Positions 33,622 through 42,483 are shown, counted from the first letter of the stretch. The stretch is 64,000 nt of DNA from Anaerolineae bacterium (GCA_022841825.1 JALHQT010000002.1:269266-333265), one strand, 5' to 3'. The notes: generated from the sequence alone by a model not told the origin. Numbers and translations: made by a program.

Positions 33622-34920
33622 ATGCGGCTGATCTCCGCCCTCATCCTCCTTGTCCTCCTCGTCGTCCCGGCGCGCGCCGATGCGCAGGAAGCAACGCCCA
33701 TCCCGATGACGCCGGATGCCGCGCTCGGCGAGATGCGCCAGCTCATGGACGAAGCACGCACGCATGTGGACGATGCGCGCCGCTATGCCGAAGACGCCAG
33801 CAGTTTCCTCGGCATCTTCGAGGCGCTCGGTCTCAGCGTCACGGTCGGCGGCGCGCTGCTGGCGGCGTTTGGCGTCCTGCGGCTGCTGTCCGCGCAAAAT
33901 GCACTGACGACGACGCGCGAGAAGATGGAAGCTGAACTGATACGAACGCGCCAGCGTTTTGAGGAAGAACTCTCGCGCAAGGAAGCGGAACTGGACATGC
34001 TGAATCAGCAGCTTCGGATGCAAAGCGAAGCCTCGACGCGCGCCGCCGCCGAAGCGACCGCCCGCGCGACACTGGCGCTCTCGCTGCTGCCGCTGGGCGA
34101 ACGGCAGTACCGGGCGCAGGATTTCGACGGCGCGATCCAGACGTACAAACGCGCGCTTGACCTCGCCGACAACAACCCGGTCACGCATCTGCGCATCGGC
34201 TACGTCTACACCCAGTCCGGCAAGCTGGAAGAGGCGCGTTATCACCTCAACCGCGCGATGGAGATCGAACCGAACTTCCCCAACGCGATGGCGGCGCTGG
34301 GCTACGTGCACCGGCGCATCGGCGAAAAGATGCCCGACGGCTTGGAAAAAGACGCCATGCTGAATGAGGGCGAGGGGCACATCATTCAGGCGCTCAGGAT
34401 TTCGCCGATGCTGATCGACGACGACGGCGAGTCGTGGTGGGGGTCGCTCGGCGGCTTGTATCGGCGGCGCGGGCAGGTCGATCAGGCGATCAATGCGTAC
34501 GAGCGCGCCGCACTCATCACGCCGCACTCGTCTTATCCTTTCAGCAATCTGGCGCTCCTTTACATGGAGAAGGAGGATCGCGAAAAGATGCTGGCGACCT
34601 TCAAGCGCGTCGAACGTCTCGCCGCCGCCGAGACGCAGGCGGAAGTTGATAACTACTGGGCATATGCCGACCTGCTGGCGTCGCAGCTTGCGCTGGGCAA
34701 AGCGGGGGAAGCGGAACATGCGCTGCGTTCGGTGATCGACATCGCGCCAGAAAGCTCGCCCTACGTGCTGACCATGCTGATCGACACGCTGACGCGCCTG
34801 ACGAAAGCGCTCGGCGGCGAAAACGCAGCGCCGTACATCCGCTCTTTTATCGACCGCCTGCGCGAAGAAATCGCCGAACGCGAAGAACGCCAGAAGGCGC
34901 GCGAGGAAGTCGGCTCATAA
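33622..34920 (+). CDS. Membrane-anchored coiled-coil TPR protein
   Basis: 432 residues: signal peptide (1-22), an exposed helical stretch, one membrane segment (about 67-90), a charged coiled coil (about 96-148) and at least five TPR-like units (about 150-390), such as AIQTYKRALDLADNNPVTHL and ARYHLNRAMEIEPNFPNAMA. The TPR part would lie on the cytoplasmic side if the signal peptide is cleaved and the second segment is a stop-transfer. AAAGGAG precedes the ATG at 33622. It follows the LSDAT gene closely and ends at a strong terminator, so the two probably form one unit. Confidence 0.87.
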   Translation: MRLISALILLVLLVVPARADAQEATPIPMTPDAALGEMRQLMDEARTHVDDARRYAEDASSFLGIFEALGLSVTVGGALLAAFGVLRLLSAQNALTTTREKMEAELIRTRQRFEEELSRKEAELDMLNQQLRMQSEASTRAAAEATARATLALSLLPLGERQYRAQDFDGAIQTYKRALDLADNNPVTHLRIGYVYTQSGKLEEARYHLNRAMEIEPNFPNAMAALGYVHRRIGEKMPDGLEKDAMLNEGEGHIIQALRISPMLIDDDGESWWGSLGGLYRRRGQVDQAINAYERAALITPHSSYPFSNLALLYMEKEDREKMLATFKRVERLAAAETQAEVDNYWAYADLLASQLALGKAGEAEHALRSVIDIAPESSPYVLTMLIDTLTRLTKALGGENAAPYIRSFIDRLREEIAEREERQKAREEVGS

Positions 34921-34979
34921 GACCGCGCGCCTTTTCATGCGTGCATGTCATGAAACCTGGACAAAAGGAGAGGGGCAAT

Positions 34980-35003
34980 GCCCGCCACATGGCGGGCGTT
35001 TTT
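34980..35003 (+). terminator. Rho-independent terminator after the LSDAT-TPR pair
   Basis: GCCCGCCA (34980-34987) pairs with TGGCGGGC (34990-34997), followed by GTTTTT. Confidence 0.85.
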
Positions 35004-35056
35004 GCATATAATCAGTCCTAGAATTAATACTAGTATTGTTTGGGGAGACTATTGCG

Positions 35057-35947
35057 ATGTTTTTAGATCGTACCCCATCCTGGCTTGTCGATTGGTTTGC
35101 CGCTCCGGGTTGGGCGGAGGTGATGGACGCCTACTATGCGCGCCAGCTTCGCCGCTTCGACTTCCGCTATCAAACGCGCATGGTCGAGACCGATTACGGC
35201 ACCACGCATCTGTTGGCGACGGGGCGTCAGGGTGCCCCGCCGATCATCCTGCTGCACGGGCGAAGCCTGAACGCGACGCTCTGGTGCGACTATCTGAAGA
35301 CCTTCAGCGACCGCTATCGTGTCTACGCCATCGACATCCTGGGCGAAGGCGGCAAGAGCGCGCCGCAGCACCCATTCACCTGGGGGAGTGGCTACGCACG
35401 CTGGATGACACAGGTGCTGGATGCGCTCGAAGTCGATCAGGCGCACCTGATCGGCATGTCGTTCGGAGGCTGGCTGGCGATGAAGCTGGCGATCCACGCG
35501 CCGGAGCGGGTGCGCGCCCTGTCGCTGCTGGCACCCGCCGGCTTCGTCTGGGCAAGCGCGGGGTTCGTCTGGCTGGGAATGCGTGCGGGCATGTCGATGC
35601 GTCTCGAACACGCGCGCCAGTTGGTGGAGTTCTGCTCTGGCAAGCATGTTGAGATCAAGGACGAGGACTGCGAGCTGCTGCACACCGTCTTCCGCTATCA
35701 CCGCGCCAATGCCGAGCCGCCGCCGCCCTTTAGCGACGCGCACCTGCGGACGATGCTGGTGCCGACGCAGGTGTTGATGGGGTCGCACGACCGCGTCTTC
35801 GCGCCCAGCCAGGTGATCGGGCGGGCGCAGCACACGCTGCCGGAACTGCATGATGCCGCCATCATGCGTGGCATCGGGCACGGCATGTTAAGCGACCGCC
35901 CGGAAGCGGTACGCCAGCGCGTGCGGTCGTTCCTGGATGTACATTGA
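35057..35947 (+). CDS. Alpha/beta hydrolase
   Basis: 296 residues of the alpha/beta hydrolase fold. Oxyanion-hole region ILLHGRSLN, nucleophile S135 in LIGMSFGGWLAMK, acidic residue in LMGSHDRVFAP, and His in RGIGHGML. A cap domain lies at about 150-225. It is an esterase or lyase-type enzyme with unknown substrate. ATG at 35057 has GGGAGA upstream. It stands alone between two hairpins. Confidence 0.9.
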   Translation: MFLDRTPSWLVDWFAAPGWAEVMDAYYARQLRRFDFRYQTRMVETDYGTTHLLATGRQGAPPIILLHGRSLNATLWCDYLKTFSDRYRVYAIDILGEGGKSAPQHPFTWGSGYARWMTQVLDALEVDQAHLIGMSFGGWLAMKLAIHAPERVRALSLLAPAGFVWASAGFVWLGMRAGMSMRLEHARQLVEFCSGKHVEIKDEDCELLHTVFRYHRANAEPPPPFSDAHLRTMLVPTQVLMGSHDRVFAPSQVIGRAQHTLPELHDAAIMRGIGHGMLSDRPEAVRQRVRSFLDVH

Positions 35948-35951
35948 GAAT

Positions 35952-35983
35952 CAACTGGGGTATGGCTTGCCATACCCCAGTTG
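35952..35983. terminator. Hairpin between convergent genes
   Basis: A perfect 14-base-pair stem CAACTGGGGTATGG (35952-35965) / CCATACCCCAGTTG (35970-35983), 5 bases after the hydrolase stop and 43 before the stop of the convergent gene. No T-run, but the position suits a bidirectional terminator. Confidence 0.65.
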
Positions 35984-36025
35984 AACGCATCAGCGAAAGG
36001 CGCTGCGTCCCGACGATTGGCGGGA

Positions 36026-37054
36026 TTAAGCGCCGCCCATCACGCCGCCCAAGCCCTGCATCAGCTCCTCGGTCGTGACGACCGTCGCGCCATCCGGCGC
36101 TGTGACGAGCGGTGCTGCGTTGTGGTCGGAGAACGAGATCGTGCCCGCCATCGTGAAGGGTTCGCCTTCGGTCTCGGCGGCGAGGTTGATGGTGATGTCC
36201 TGGATGAACTGATTGTCACCCGTGAGCGTCATGGAAGCGGTCACGCTGGCGTTCTGAAGATCCGCCAGATCCTGCGCGGACATCGCTTCGCCACCCTGTG
36301 CCTCCATCATCGACTGGATTTCGGGATCGTTGAGCAGACCCGCCAGATCAACTGTGAAATTGAACGTGCCACCGTCGCGGGAAATCGTGATGTACTGGTT
36401 GGCGATGCCCATGACGCGGGCGACCTCTTCCTGCGGCACGGGCGTGACTTCGGTCGTCCCCGTCATCCCGCTCATGTCGCCGGTCATCGAGCCGAGCATC
36501 GGACCCAACTGGGTGAACAGATCGACCAGGTTCGTGCCACCCCAGCCAGTCGGGAAGCCGGGACCCATCATCGCGCCGAACATCGCCAGGCTGTCGAAGT
36601 TAATGTAACCGATGCTGTCCACCAGGCGCAGATCGAGCGTGATTGGTCCGGGAAGCGTGGCATCGCCAGGCGGCGGGGTGATGGTAAAGGAGAGCGAGCC
36701 GTTGAAGTTGGCAATACCGCTGACGGCATTGTTGATGATGGCGGTTGGGTCTGCCGACGCCAGGTCGAGGCTCTGTTCGGGCGATAAACCGATACCGGCA
36801 CCCGTCCAGGTCGCGGCGATGTCAAAGCCGAAATCTGCAGGCGAGCCGTCCATCGTACCTGCGAAAGCGAGATTTGCCGACATCGTACCGGAAGTCAACG
36901 CGGACATGTTGGTCGAGGCGGTCTGCAAGAGTGCGCAGTCGTCTGCCGAGAGATTGCCACACAAGACCTGTGGCTCGCCCTGTGCCTGTGCCATCGCTCC
37001 GACGCTCAGGAGCAGCAGCAGCATACACGCTAACAGAATACGTACTTTCGGCAT
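36026..37054 (-). CDS. Exported protein, possible LppX/LolA-like fold
   Basis: 342 residues with a signal peptide (1-24, ending AMAQA). After it come segments resembling lipoproteins that carry a lipid in a beta half-barrel: alternating hydrophobic strands, NMSALTSGTMSANLAFAGTM, GYINFDSLAMFG and YITISRDGGTFNFTVDLAGLL. The middle is rich in Met and Gly (about 150-200). There is no Cys lipobox. Function is unknown; the fold suggestion is weak. Single gene, convergent with the alpha/beta hydrolase. Confidence 0.72.
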   Translation of the reverse strand: MPKVRILLACMLLLLLSVGAMAQAQGEPQVLCGNLSADDCALLQTASTNMSALTSGTMSANLAFAGTMDGSPADFGFDIAATWTGAGIGLSPEQSLDLASADPTAIINNAVSGIANFNGSLSFTITPPPGDATLPGPITLDLRLVDSIGYINFDSLAMFGAMMGPGFPTGWGGTNLVDLFTQLGPMLGSMTGDMSGMTGTTEVTPVPQEEVARVMGIANQYITISRDGGTFNFTVDLAGLLNDPEIQSMMEAQGGEAMSAQDLADLQNASVTASMTLTGDNQFIQDITINLAAETEGEPFTMAGTISFSDHNAAPLVTAPDGATVVTTEELMQGLGGVMGGA

Positions 37055-37187
37055 CTTTACATCCTTTCAAGGTAGAGAATTGACTCTCTCATTATGAGAC
37101 GACATATCCTTCATGTCGCGTAAAGCTATTTCTTCTACAGGACTAAAAGACCAAAACGAACACCATGCCTGGCGTCGATTCACGGCA

Positions 37188-37685
37188 TCACGCGCTCATG
37201 ATGCCGCAGACGGGCAGCGCCCAATCGAGGGCGGTATCGCGTTCAAGCTGGGCGTCAATGCGCGCGGCGATGTCCGGCGGGTACGGCGCGGTGCGGCGCA
37301 GCGTCAGGTCGGCGAACGAGTTGACGCACTCGAATGTCGCCGAAAGCGCGCCGCGCGTCTCGTTGACCATGAACATCATGTAGTGGACGCGTTTAGCGGA
37401 GCGCGCGTTCAGGCGGCTGTAAACGGCGACGGTATCGCCGATGTTGACCTCGCTCACATAATGCAGATGGTGTTCGAGGTCGAAGCCGCCTGTCCCGTGC
37501 GCCGCGTGATATTCCGGCGTGATGCCAAAGCCCGCCACGAGTGGGTAGCCCGCGTCGTCAAAAATCGCCATGTAGCCGCGCACATTCATGTGGCGGTTCT
37601 CGTCCTGGTATTCAGGCGGCACGACGACGCGCAGGAGAAAGGTGAGGGTGGAGATCTTTTCGAGTGGGATGGGGGGAAGTTTCAT
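37188..37685 (-). CDS. Hot-dog fold acyl-CoA thioesterase
   Basis: 165 residues. The hot-dog signature is DENRHMNVRGYMAIFDDAGY followed by HHLHYVSEVNIGDTVAVYSRL and a VHYMMFMVN strand. Such enzymes hydrolyse acyl-CoA esters; some similar proteins accompany carnitine dehydrogenase. No operon partner is seen. The upstream 37686-37827 space carries a repeat. Confidence 0.85.
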   Translation of the reverse strand: MKLPPIPLEKISTLTFLLRVVVPPEYQDENRHMNVRGYMAIFDDAGYPLVAGFGITPEYHAAHGTGGFDLEHHLHYVSEVNIGDTVAVYSRLNARSAKRVHYMMFMVNETRGALSATFECVNSFADLTLRRTAPYPPDIAARIDAQLERDTALDWALPVCGIMSA

Positions 37686-37721
37686 GAAAGGTGGTCGCTC
37701 TTCTCGATGGTTGCCAGTTCA

Positions 37722-37765
37722 ATATCATTGAACCGCAAAGGCGCGAAGGACGCAAAGCCTATCCA
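37722..37765. repeat. Partial copy of the AACCGCAAAGGCGCG repeat
   Basis: Contains ATTGAACCGCAAAGGCGCGA continuing AGGACGC, matching the right half of 32611-32684. The left half is missing, so this is a solo arm. Confidence 0.65.
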
Positions 37766-37827
37766 GCTTCACGTCCTCCAGCCATTCGCAATGTGACAGA
37801 GCGACCTATCGATTGAGCCTATCAAGA

Positions 37828-39630
37828 CTACGGTATGACACGCAGTGGTCGCATCATCTCGTTGTCTTCATGCTCCAGCATGTGGCAGTGCCACACGTAA
37901 CCTGGGGCGGCGGTCGCGTCGAATGGATACTCCCCACCTTCGATTGGCGCGACACGCACCAGGATGCGCGTCACCTCGCCAGGGTTCATACGCACCGTGT
38001 CTTTCCAGCCGCGCTCGTTCGAGGCGGGCGGCAGTGCGGGTCCCTGTAGATAGGGTGCCACGGGCACAGGCACGTAAGCGCTGTCGTGCGGGATCGGCAC
38101 GATAGGATTGGCGGCATCGAAGGCGGCGGTAAATTCCTTCTCCTTGAATCGCTGGCGATTGACGATTTGTACCTGCATCAGATGGAGGTGGATCGGGTGT
38201 GTGTCGGCGGTGATGTTGATGACCTCCCAGAGTTCGGTCGTGCCTTCGCGCACTTCTTCAGAGACAGGCGCATCCCACATCGTGCCGTTCAGCAGCGACG
38301 CCAGCGGACCACCCATGCCCATGACCTCGAACAGGGTCATCGTGCGCGTGACCGACGGTATACCGACCGATGGGAAGGTCGCCAGGCTGGGGTTGAGAAC
38401 GTTAGGCAGCGGCGTGTTGTCTGGCGCTCCCACGCGCGGGACGACCCGGAATTCCATAATTTGCCCAAGCGTGTTCGGATCGATGGTGCCACCCCTGGGG
38501 AAGGGCGTGCGTGCGGAATTGCGCAGGATGAAGCGTGTGCCCGGTCTGTAGAGCGAAAAATCGACCACGACATCGGCGCGTTCGCCTGGAGCAAGCACCA
38601 ACCGTTGGAATGTCGCCGGTGCGTACAGATAGCCGCCATCGGTGCCGATCTGCGTGAACGACGGACCGCTGCCGCCGCGGTTCTGGAACTGCATCTCGTA
38701 AAAGCGACCGTTTGAGCCGTTGAGCATACGGAAGCGGTATTTGCGCGGCTGAACTTCGAGGTAGGGCCAGACCTTGCCGTTGACGAGGATGGTATCGCCA
38801 AAGAATTCTGGTACCCAGAACGGATGCATGTCCGGATTGGGACCCAATGCCGGGAAGAGGAGCTGACCATCGGTGGAGAAAATACGATCCTGGATGACGA
38901 GCGGAATCTCGAACGGACCGCTGGGCAGCCCGGCAGGCTCGCTGCCTGGGTCACGCACGATGTAGTAACCCGCCAGCCCCATATAGACATTCAGGCGGGT
39001 GATGCCAAGCGCATGGTCGTGATACCACAGGGTCGCGGGCGGCTGCTGGTTGGTGTAGTGGTAGGTGATGGTTTCCCCCGGCAGAATCCAGTCGTCCGGA
39101 TGTCCATCGCTCTGCGGTTCCTGCTCGCCACCGTGTACATGCGTGGACAGAGGGATAGTGCGCGAGGTGTAGGTGAAGCCTGGCTGGAAGGGACCCATCA
39201 TCATGCCTTCGCCGTCCGGGTCTGCCCAGTGCAGGGAAGGATCGACTGGCAGTGGGTGCGGACCGCTGAGTCCATTCGTCCAGTTGATCGTAATCGCCGT
39301 GCCTTTGAGCACTTCGATGGTGGCAGCCGGATAGCTGGCGGTTGCGGCGCTGGTGCCGTAACCCCACAGGTTCGTCATGGGAAGCTGTGAGTGAAGCTGC
39401 TGGCGCACTGGATACGCGCCAATGTTGTAGATGTTCGCCCCAGCACTTGGCATGGGACCCGGAATGGGCAGCGGATCGATGAATTTGATGAGCGACATCG
39501 GATTAAGGGCGACGCCGGGTGGAATGGCACCCTGGGCGAGCGCCCTGCCGATTTCTCCCCATGATGTGGGGATGAGCATACCGGCGCCCACTCCTGCACC
39601 CAACTGAATAAAGCGTCTGCGCGAAATCAT
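37828..39630 (-). CDS. Tat-exported multicopper oxidase
   Basis: 600 residues. N-terminal Tat signal SRRRFIQLGAGVGAGM (residues 3-18) directs folded export. Four copper-binding stretches are intact: LSTHVHGGEQ, LWYHDHALGITR, HPIHLHLMQVQ and VWHCHMLEHEDNEMM, giving type 1, 2 and 3 centres, with a Met as axial ligand. It resembles CotA/bilirubin-oxidase-type enzymes that oxidise phenols, bilirubin or metal ions. GGGGGGAA precedes the ATG at 39630; the longer frame to 39777 was rejected because it would hide the Tat signal. Confidence 0.94.
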   Translation of the reverse strand: MISRRRFIQLGAGVGAGMLIPTSWGEIGRALAQGAIPPGVALNPMSLIKFIDPLPIPGPMPSAGANIYNIGAYPVRQQLHSQLPMTNLWGYGTSAATASYPAATIEVLKGTAITINWTNGLSGPHPLPVDPSLHWADPDGEGMMMGPFQPGFTYTSRTIPLSTHVHGGEQEPQSDGHPDDWILPGETITYHYTNQQPPATLWYHDHALGITRLNVYMGLAGYYIVRDPGSEPAGLPSGPFEIPLVIQDRIFSTDGQLLFPALGPNPDMHPFWVPEFFGDTILVNGKVWPYLEVQPRKYRFRMLNGSNGRFYEMQFQNRGGSGPSFTQIGTDGGYLYAPATFQRLVLAPGERADVVVDFSLYRPGTRFILRNSARTPFPRGGTIDPNTLGQIMEFRVVPRVGAPDNTPLPNVLNPSLATFPSVGIPSVTRTMTLFEVMGMGGPLASLLNGTMWDAPVSEEVREGTTELWEVINITADTHPIHLHLMQVQIVNRQRFKEKEFTAAFDAANPIVPIPHDSAYVPVPVAPYLQGPALPPASNERGWKDTVRMNPGEVTRILVRVAPIEGGEYPFDATAAPGYVWHCHMLEHEDNEMMRPLRVIP

Positions 39631-39758
39631 AGTTCCCCCCCGGCAGAAACAACTGCCAGCATAAGGGTGCAGCGCCGCAGTTCTGAACAACGAACTATAT
39701 GATGAATACACGTGCGCTTCCATCAGAAGCGCAGCGCCGCACATAGAAATAAGGCTTA

Positions 39759-39776
39759 TGGAAACTCTTGTTTCCA
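39759..39776 (-). promoter_or_regulatory. Hairpin in the multicopper oxidase upstream region
   Basis: TGGAAAC / GTTTCCA with a 4-base loop, about 130 bases before the start. The 299-base space around it is AT-richer than the genes and probably contains the promoter; no clear -35/-10 pair seen. Confidence 0.35.
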
Positions 39777-39887
39777 CGCTTACCAGAATATCATTACACG
39801 ACCTGACAGAAAGGCGTCACTTGTCATGTCTTGAGATGTAGGTTGTCACATGATCGGGGGAAAACAGACTTCGCATTGAGCTTCGAG

Positions 39888-39911
39888 GCGGACGCCTCAT
39901 GAGGCGTCCGC
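39888..39911. terminator. Perfect 24-base palindrome downstream of the zinc-ribbon gene
   Basis: GCGGACGCCTCAT reads into its exact complement, centred on ATGCAT-like CATG. It sits 19 bases after the stop of the minus-strand zinc-ribbon gene and may end its transcript; no clear T-run. Confidence 0.5.
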
Positions 39912-39929
39912 GCGGGGGCGTTTATCGGA

Positions 39930-40385
39930 TTAGTCGAAAATGTCGAAGATTTCGCCGAGGAATGATTTACGTTTGGGGTAGTACCCCTTGCGGCGGCGGT
40001 AGTCCTCCGCCCACGCCTGATAGCCCGGCGTCCGGGGGTCGAGACGTTCCCAATCATCATCATCGTATTTGATGTAGCCCTGCTGCTGCGGCGGATAAGG
40101 CTGCTGCATCCCCTGCGGAGGATACCCCGGCTGCGGTGGATACTGCTGGGGCGGCGGCATCACGGGCGGCTGCGCTGGCGGAGGTACTGCCTGGGCGGGA
40201 GGCTGCGCGGCTGGGCGCGACTGCTGTTCGTATGCCGCCGCGCGCTCGATGATCTTATCGAGTTCGCCGCGATCCAACCAGACGCCCCGGCAGAGCGAGC
40301 AGTAGTCGATCTCGATGCCGTTGCGGTCGGCGATTTGCATGGAGCCGCCCTGACAATCAGAACGTTCGCATTGGACTTTCAACAT
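39930..40385 (-). CDS. TFIIB-type zinc-ribbon protein with Pro/Gln-rich linker
   Basis: 151 residues: a zinc ribbon with two Cys pairs (CERSDC near residue 6, CSLCRGVWLDRGELDKII near 29-46), a Pro/Gln/Tyr-rich linker (about 55-105) and a charged C-terminal segment with WAEDYRRRKGYYPKRKSFLG. It is a member of the zf-TFIIB family common in bacteria; function is unknown. It lies downstream of lgt on the same strand, 107 bases away with a terminator between. Confidence 0.85.
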   Translation of the reverse strand: MLKVQCERSDCQGGSMQIADRNGIEIDYCSLCRGVWLDRGELDKIIERAAAYEQQSRPAAQPPAQAVPPPAQPPVMPPPQQYPPQPGYPPQGMQQPYPPQQQGYIKYDDDDWERLDPRTPGYQAWAEDYRRRKGYYPKRKSFLGEIFDIFD

Positions 40386-40453
40386 AAGGTTACGATCCTT
40401 TCGACAATTCTTCGTCAGGAGATCGTAATGAGATTGAATGAGTCAGGAATGAT

Positions 40454-40474
40454 AAAGGGGCACCTGGGTGCCCC
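40454..40474 (-). terminator. Terminator after lgt
   Basis: On the minus strand GGGGCAC / GTGCCCC (40457-40474) is followed by TTTAT, 18 bases after the lgt stop. Confidence 0.65.
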
Positions 40475-40492
40475 CTTATGATTGGGGTTGTT

Positions 40493-41578
40493 TTACGCGG
40501 CGCTCGGCGTCGCAACGCTGGGCGCGCTGCGGCGGCGCGTGGCGAACAGCGCCAGCGCGGCGATGAAGGCGATGACGCAGATGATCTGCGTGAAGTTGAA
40601 GCCCGCGACCAGGCTGACCTCGACGCGCAGGAATTCGAGCAGGAAGCGGATGAAGGCGTACTGCATCACATAGAGCAGGAAGAAATCGCCAGGGCTGAAG
40701 CTCTTGCGGTTGCGCAGATAGAGCGAGAGCAGCACCGCGAATGCCAGCACGTTCCACAACGCCTCGTACATGAAGAGCGGGTGGAAGAGCGTCGTCGCCG
40801 GGAAATTGACCAGACTCTGATAGACACCGGCACGGTTGGCGGAGTCAATCGTGATGCCCCAGGGCAAGGTCGTCGGCAGCCCGTACAGCTCCTGATTGAC
40901 GTAATTGGCAAAACGCCCGATTGCCTGCCCCAGCGGCAGCGCGATGGCGGCGTAATCGAGCCAGGGGGCGATGGACATGCCCCCGTCCGGGAATGGCGCA
41001 CCGCTGTCCCCGCCGAAGATGCGTTCCAGGATACGGCGCGTCGGCGGGATCAACCAGAGGATGGCGATCAGCAGCAGGACGACGCCCAGCACGATTGCCC
41101 ACGTCACCTGCGGTGCAGGTGTCAGACCGCCGACCAGCGCGACAATGCCGAGCAGACCGACCAGCACCCACCAGAAGCGGCTGATCGTGTTGCTGATGGG
41201 GTTGTGCAGGCGGCTGAAATAGAGATAGGCACCCAACCCGCCGCCGAGCAGCGCGCCGAAGAGATGCAAGCCCCCGCTCCAGATGGCAATCGCACCGTTC
41301 TCCGTATTGAAGAAGTTCTGGAAATACCAGGCAGTCGTCTGCCCATCCGCGACCAGGGACTCGGGCGGGAACAGAATAAACCACAAACGTGCACCGATGA
41401 TCGCCGGGATGATCGCCCACGTCAGCGCGCCCCAAATGTGATCCGAGTCGCGGCGGTCGCGCTTTGCCAACCGCGCCGCCACCGTCGCGGCGATCAACAT
41501 CGCGGCGACGATGATCAACCCGTAGTACCGGATCTGCACCCGGTCAAACAGCGTAATAAACTCGCGTCCAAACTCCAT
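40493..41578 (-). CDS. lgt: Prolipoprotein diacylglyceryl transferase
   Basis: Transfers diacylglycerol from phosphatidylglycerol to the lipobox Cys of lipoproteins. It has 361 residues and about eight helices. Signature GQAIGRFANYVNQELYG, then LPWGI and FHPLFMYEALWNV. A segment of roughly 70 extra residues between the early helices and the signature (about 135-205) makes it longer than the usual ~270-300. ATG at 41578 is chosen over a TTG at 41590. Confidence 0.94.
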   Translation of the reverse strand: MEFGREFITLFDRVQIRYYGLIIVAAMLIAATVAARLAKRDRRDSDHIWGALTWAIIPAIIGARLWFILFPPESLVADGQTTAWYFQNFFNTENGAIAIWSGGLHLFGALLGGGLGAYLYFSRLHNPISNTISRFWWVLVGLLGIVALVGGLTPAPQVTWAIVLGVVLLLIAILWLIPPTRRILERIFGGDSGAPFPDGGMSIAPWLDYAAIALPLGQAIGRFANYVNQELYGLPTTLPWGITIDSANRAGVYQSLVNFPATTLFHPLFMYEALWNVLAFAVLLSLYLRNRKSFSPGDFFLLYVMQYAFIRFLLEFLRVEVSLVAGFNFTQIICVIAFIAALALFATRRRSAPSVATPSAA

Positions 41579-41596
41579 GATGTTGCCCAAATCCCC

Positions 41597-42196
41597 TTAG
41601 TGATCCAAATGCCTGTAGACATACCACAAGCGCTGTAAACCGCTGAAATTAGTGCCGACTGCCAACAGAATCAATCCCGGGACGAGAAGCGGCGGGATTG
41701 AGAACATGATCAGTAGGACGGCAAGGCGCTCCAACCGCGAAAACAAGCCGATCTTGACCGACAGACCTGCCTCTCCGGCGCGTGCGCGGACATAGCTTAC
41801 CACAAAAGTACCGTTCAATGCCGCCAGTGCCAGCAGCATCCAGTGGAACTCGTCACGCCCGGCAAAATACAGCGCCAGTGCTGAGAAAATCACGCCGTCG
41901 GCGTAGCGGTCGAGCGTCGAATCGAGCACCGCGCCAAACTTGCCCTGCCGCTGCATCGCCCGCGCCACCGCGCCATCCAGCGCGTCCAGCGGCAGCCCCA
42001 GCGCCAGGATCAGCGCGCCAAGCGGGTGCTGCCCCTGTGCAATCGGGATCGCGGCGACGATGACCACCAGCAGCCCGACAATCGTGATCACATCCGGGTG
42101 AATACCCAGGCGATGCACGGTCAAGCCGACCCGCTCCATAAAGCGGGCGGTCTGTGCGCGAACGCGGTCGGTGAGGGTGGTGGGCGGTGGCGTCAC
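41597..42196 (-). CDS. CDP-alcohol phosphatidyltransferase
   Basis: 199 residues from a GTG at 42196. The complete catalytic motif is visible: DALDGAVARAMQRQGKFGAV then LDSTLDRYAD, i.e. D-x2-D-G-x2-A-R-x8-G-x3-D-x3-D. About six helices. It makes a phospholipid from a CDP-diacylglycerol and an alcohol (phosphatidylglycerophosphate or an inositol phosphate are options; not decidable). An in-frame start at 42313 reads through repeats and was rejected. It lies 18 bases upstream of lgt, on the same strand. Confidence 0.9.
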   Translation of the reverse strand: MTPPPTTLTDRVRAQTARFMERVGLTVHRLGIHPDVITIVGLLVVIVAAIPIAQGQHPLGALILALGLPLDALDGAVARAMQRQGKFGAVLDSTLDRYADGVIFSALALYFAGRDEFHWMLLALAALNGTFVVSYVRARAGEAGLSVKIGLFSRLERLAVLLIMFSIPPLLVPGLILLAVGTNFSGLQRLWYVYRHLDH

Positions 42197-42352
42197 GATA
42201 GTGATGCGTGATGGGTGATGCGTAATGCGTGGGAAAGGTGTGCGGGGTGCGGGGTGTGGGGTGCGATTAGATCGGATCGTGCTCGCTCGCACTTCGCACA
42301 ACGCACTGCGCACAGACTCATCACGGATTCCTCATCACTCATTACTTTGCTT
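42196..42352. repeat. Degenerate inverted repeats between phosphatidyltransferase and tRNA-Pro
   Basis: GTGATGCGTGATGGGTGATG (from 42201) faces CTCATCACGGATTCC then TCATCACTCATTAC (about 42318-42345). Between them GTGCGGGG/GTGCGGGGTG faces CACTTCGCAC and CGCACTGCGCAC. This is the same style of nesting as 22382 and 25066, but more diverged. Confidence 0.5.
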
Positions 42353-42363
42353 GAACTTCGACC

Positions 42364-42392
42364 TTGCGAGGCAGGAGTGTATCGTTTAGACT
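42364..42392 (+). promoter_or_regulatory. Candidate tRNA-Pro promoter
   Basis: TTGCGA (42364-42369), a 17-base spacer, and TAGACT (42387-42392), about 13 bases before the tRNA. Confidence 0.5.
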
Positions 42393-42405
42393 GGACATTA
42401 TCAAA

Positions 42406-42479
42406 CGGAGCGTAGCGCAGCTTGGTAGCGCGCAGCGATCGGGCCGCTGAGGTCGTGGGTTCGAATCCCGCCGCTCCGA
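42406..42479 (+). tRNA. tRNA-Pro (CGG anticodon)
   Basis: A full cloverleaf can be drawn. Acceptor stem CGGAGCG / CGCTCCG, discriminator A; D-arm GCGC / GCGC; anticodon arm CAGCG-ATCGGGC-CGCTG giving anticodon CGG with G at position 37; variable loop AGGTC; T-arm GTGGG-TTCGAAT-CCCGC. The 3' CCA is not encoded. A terminator follows and a lower-GC segment starts just downstream, so it may be an integration site. Confidence 0.95.
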
Positions 42480-42483
42480 CAAG

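Noticed and set aside
37055..37187. Possible small gene between the exported protein and the thioesterase
   Set aside because: No frame with start, ribosome site and plausible composition; treated as plain intergenic sequence.
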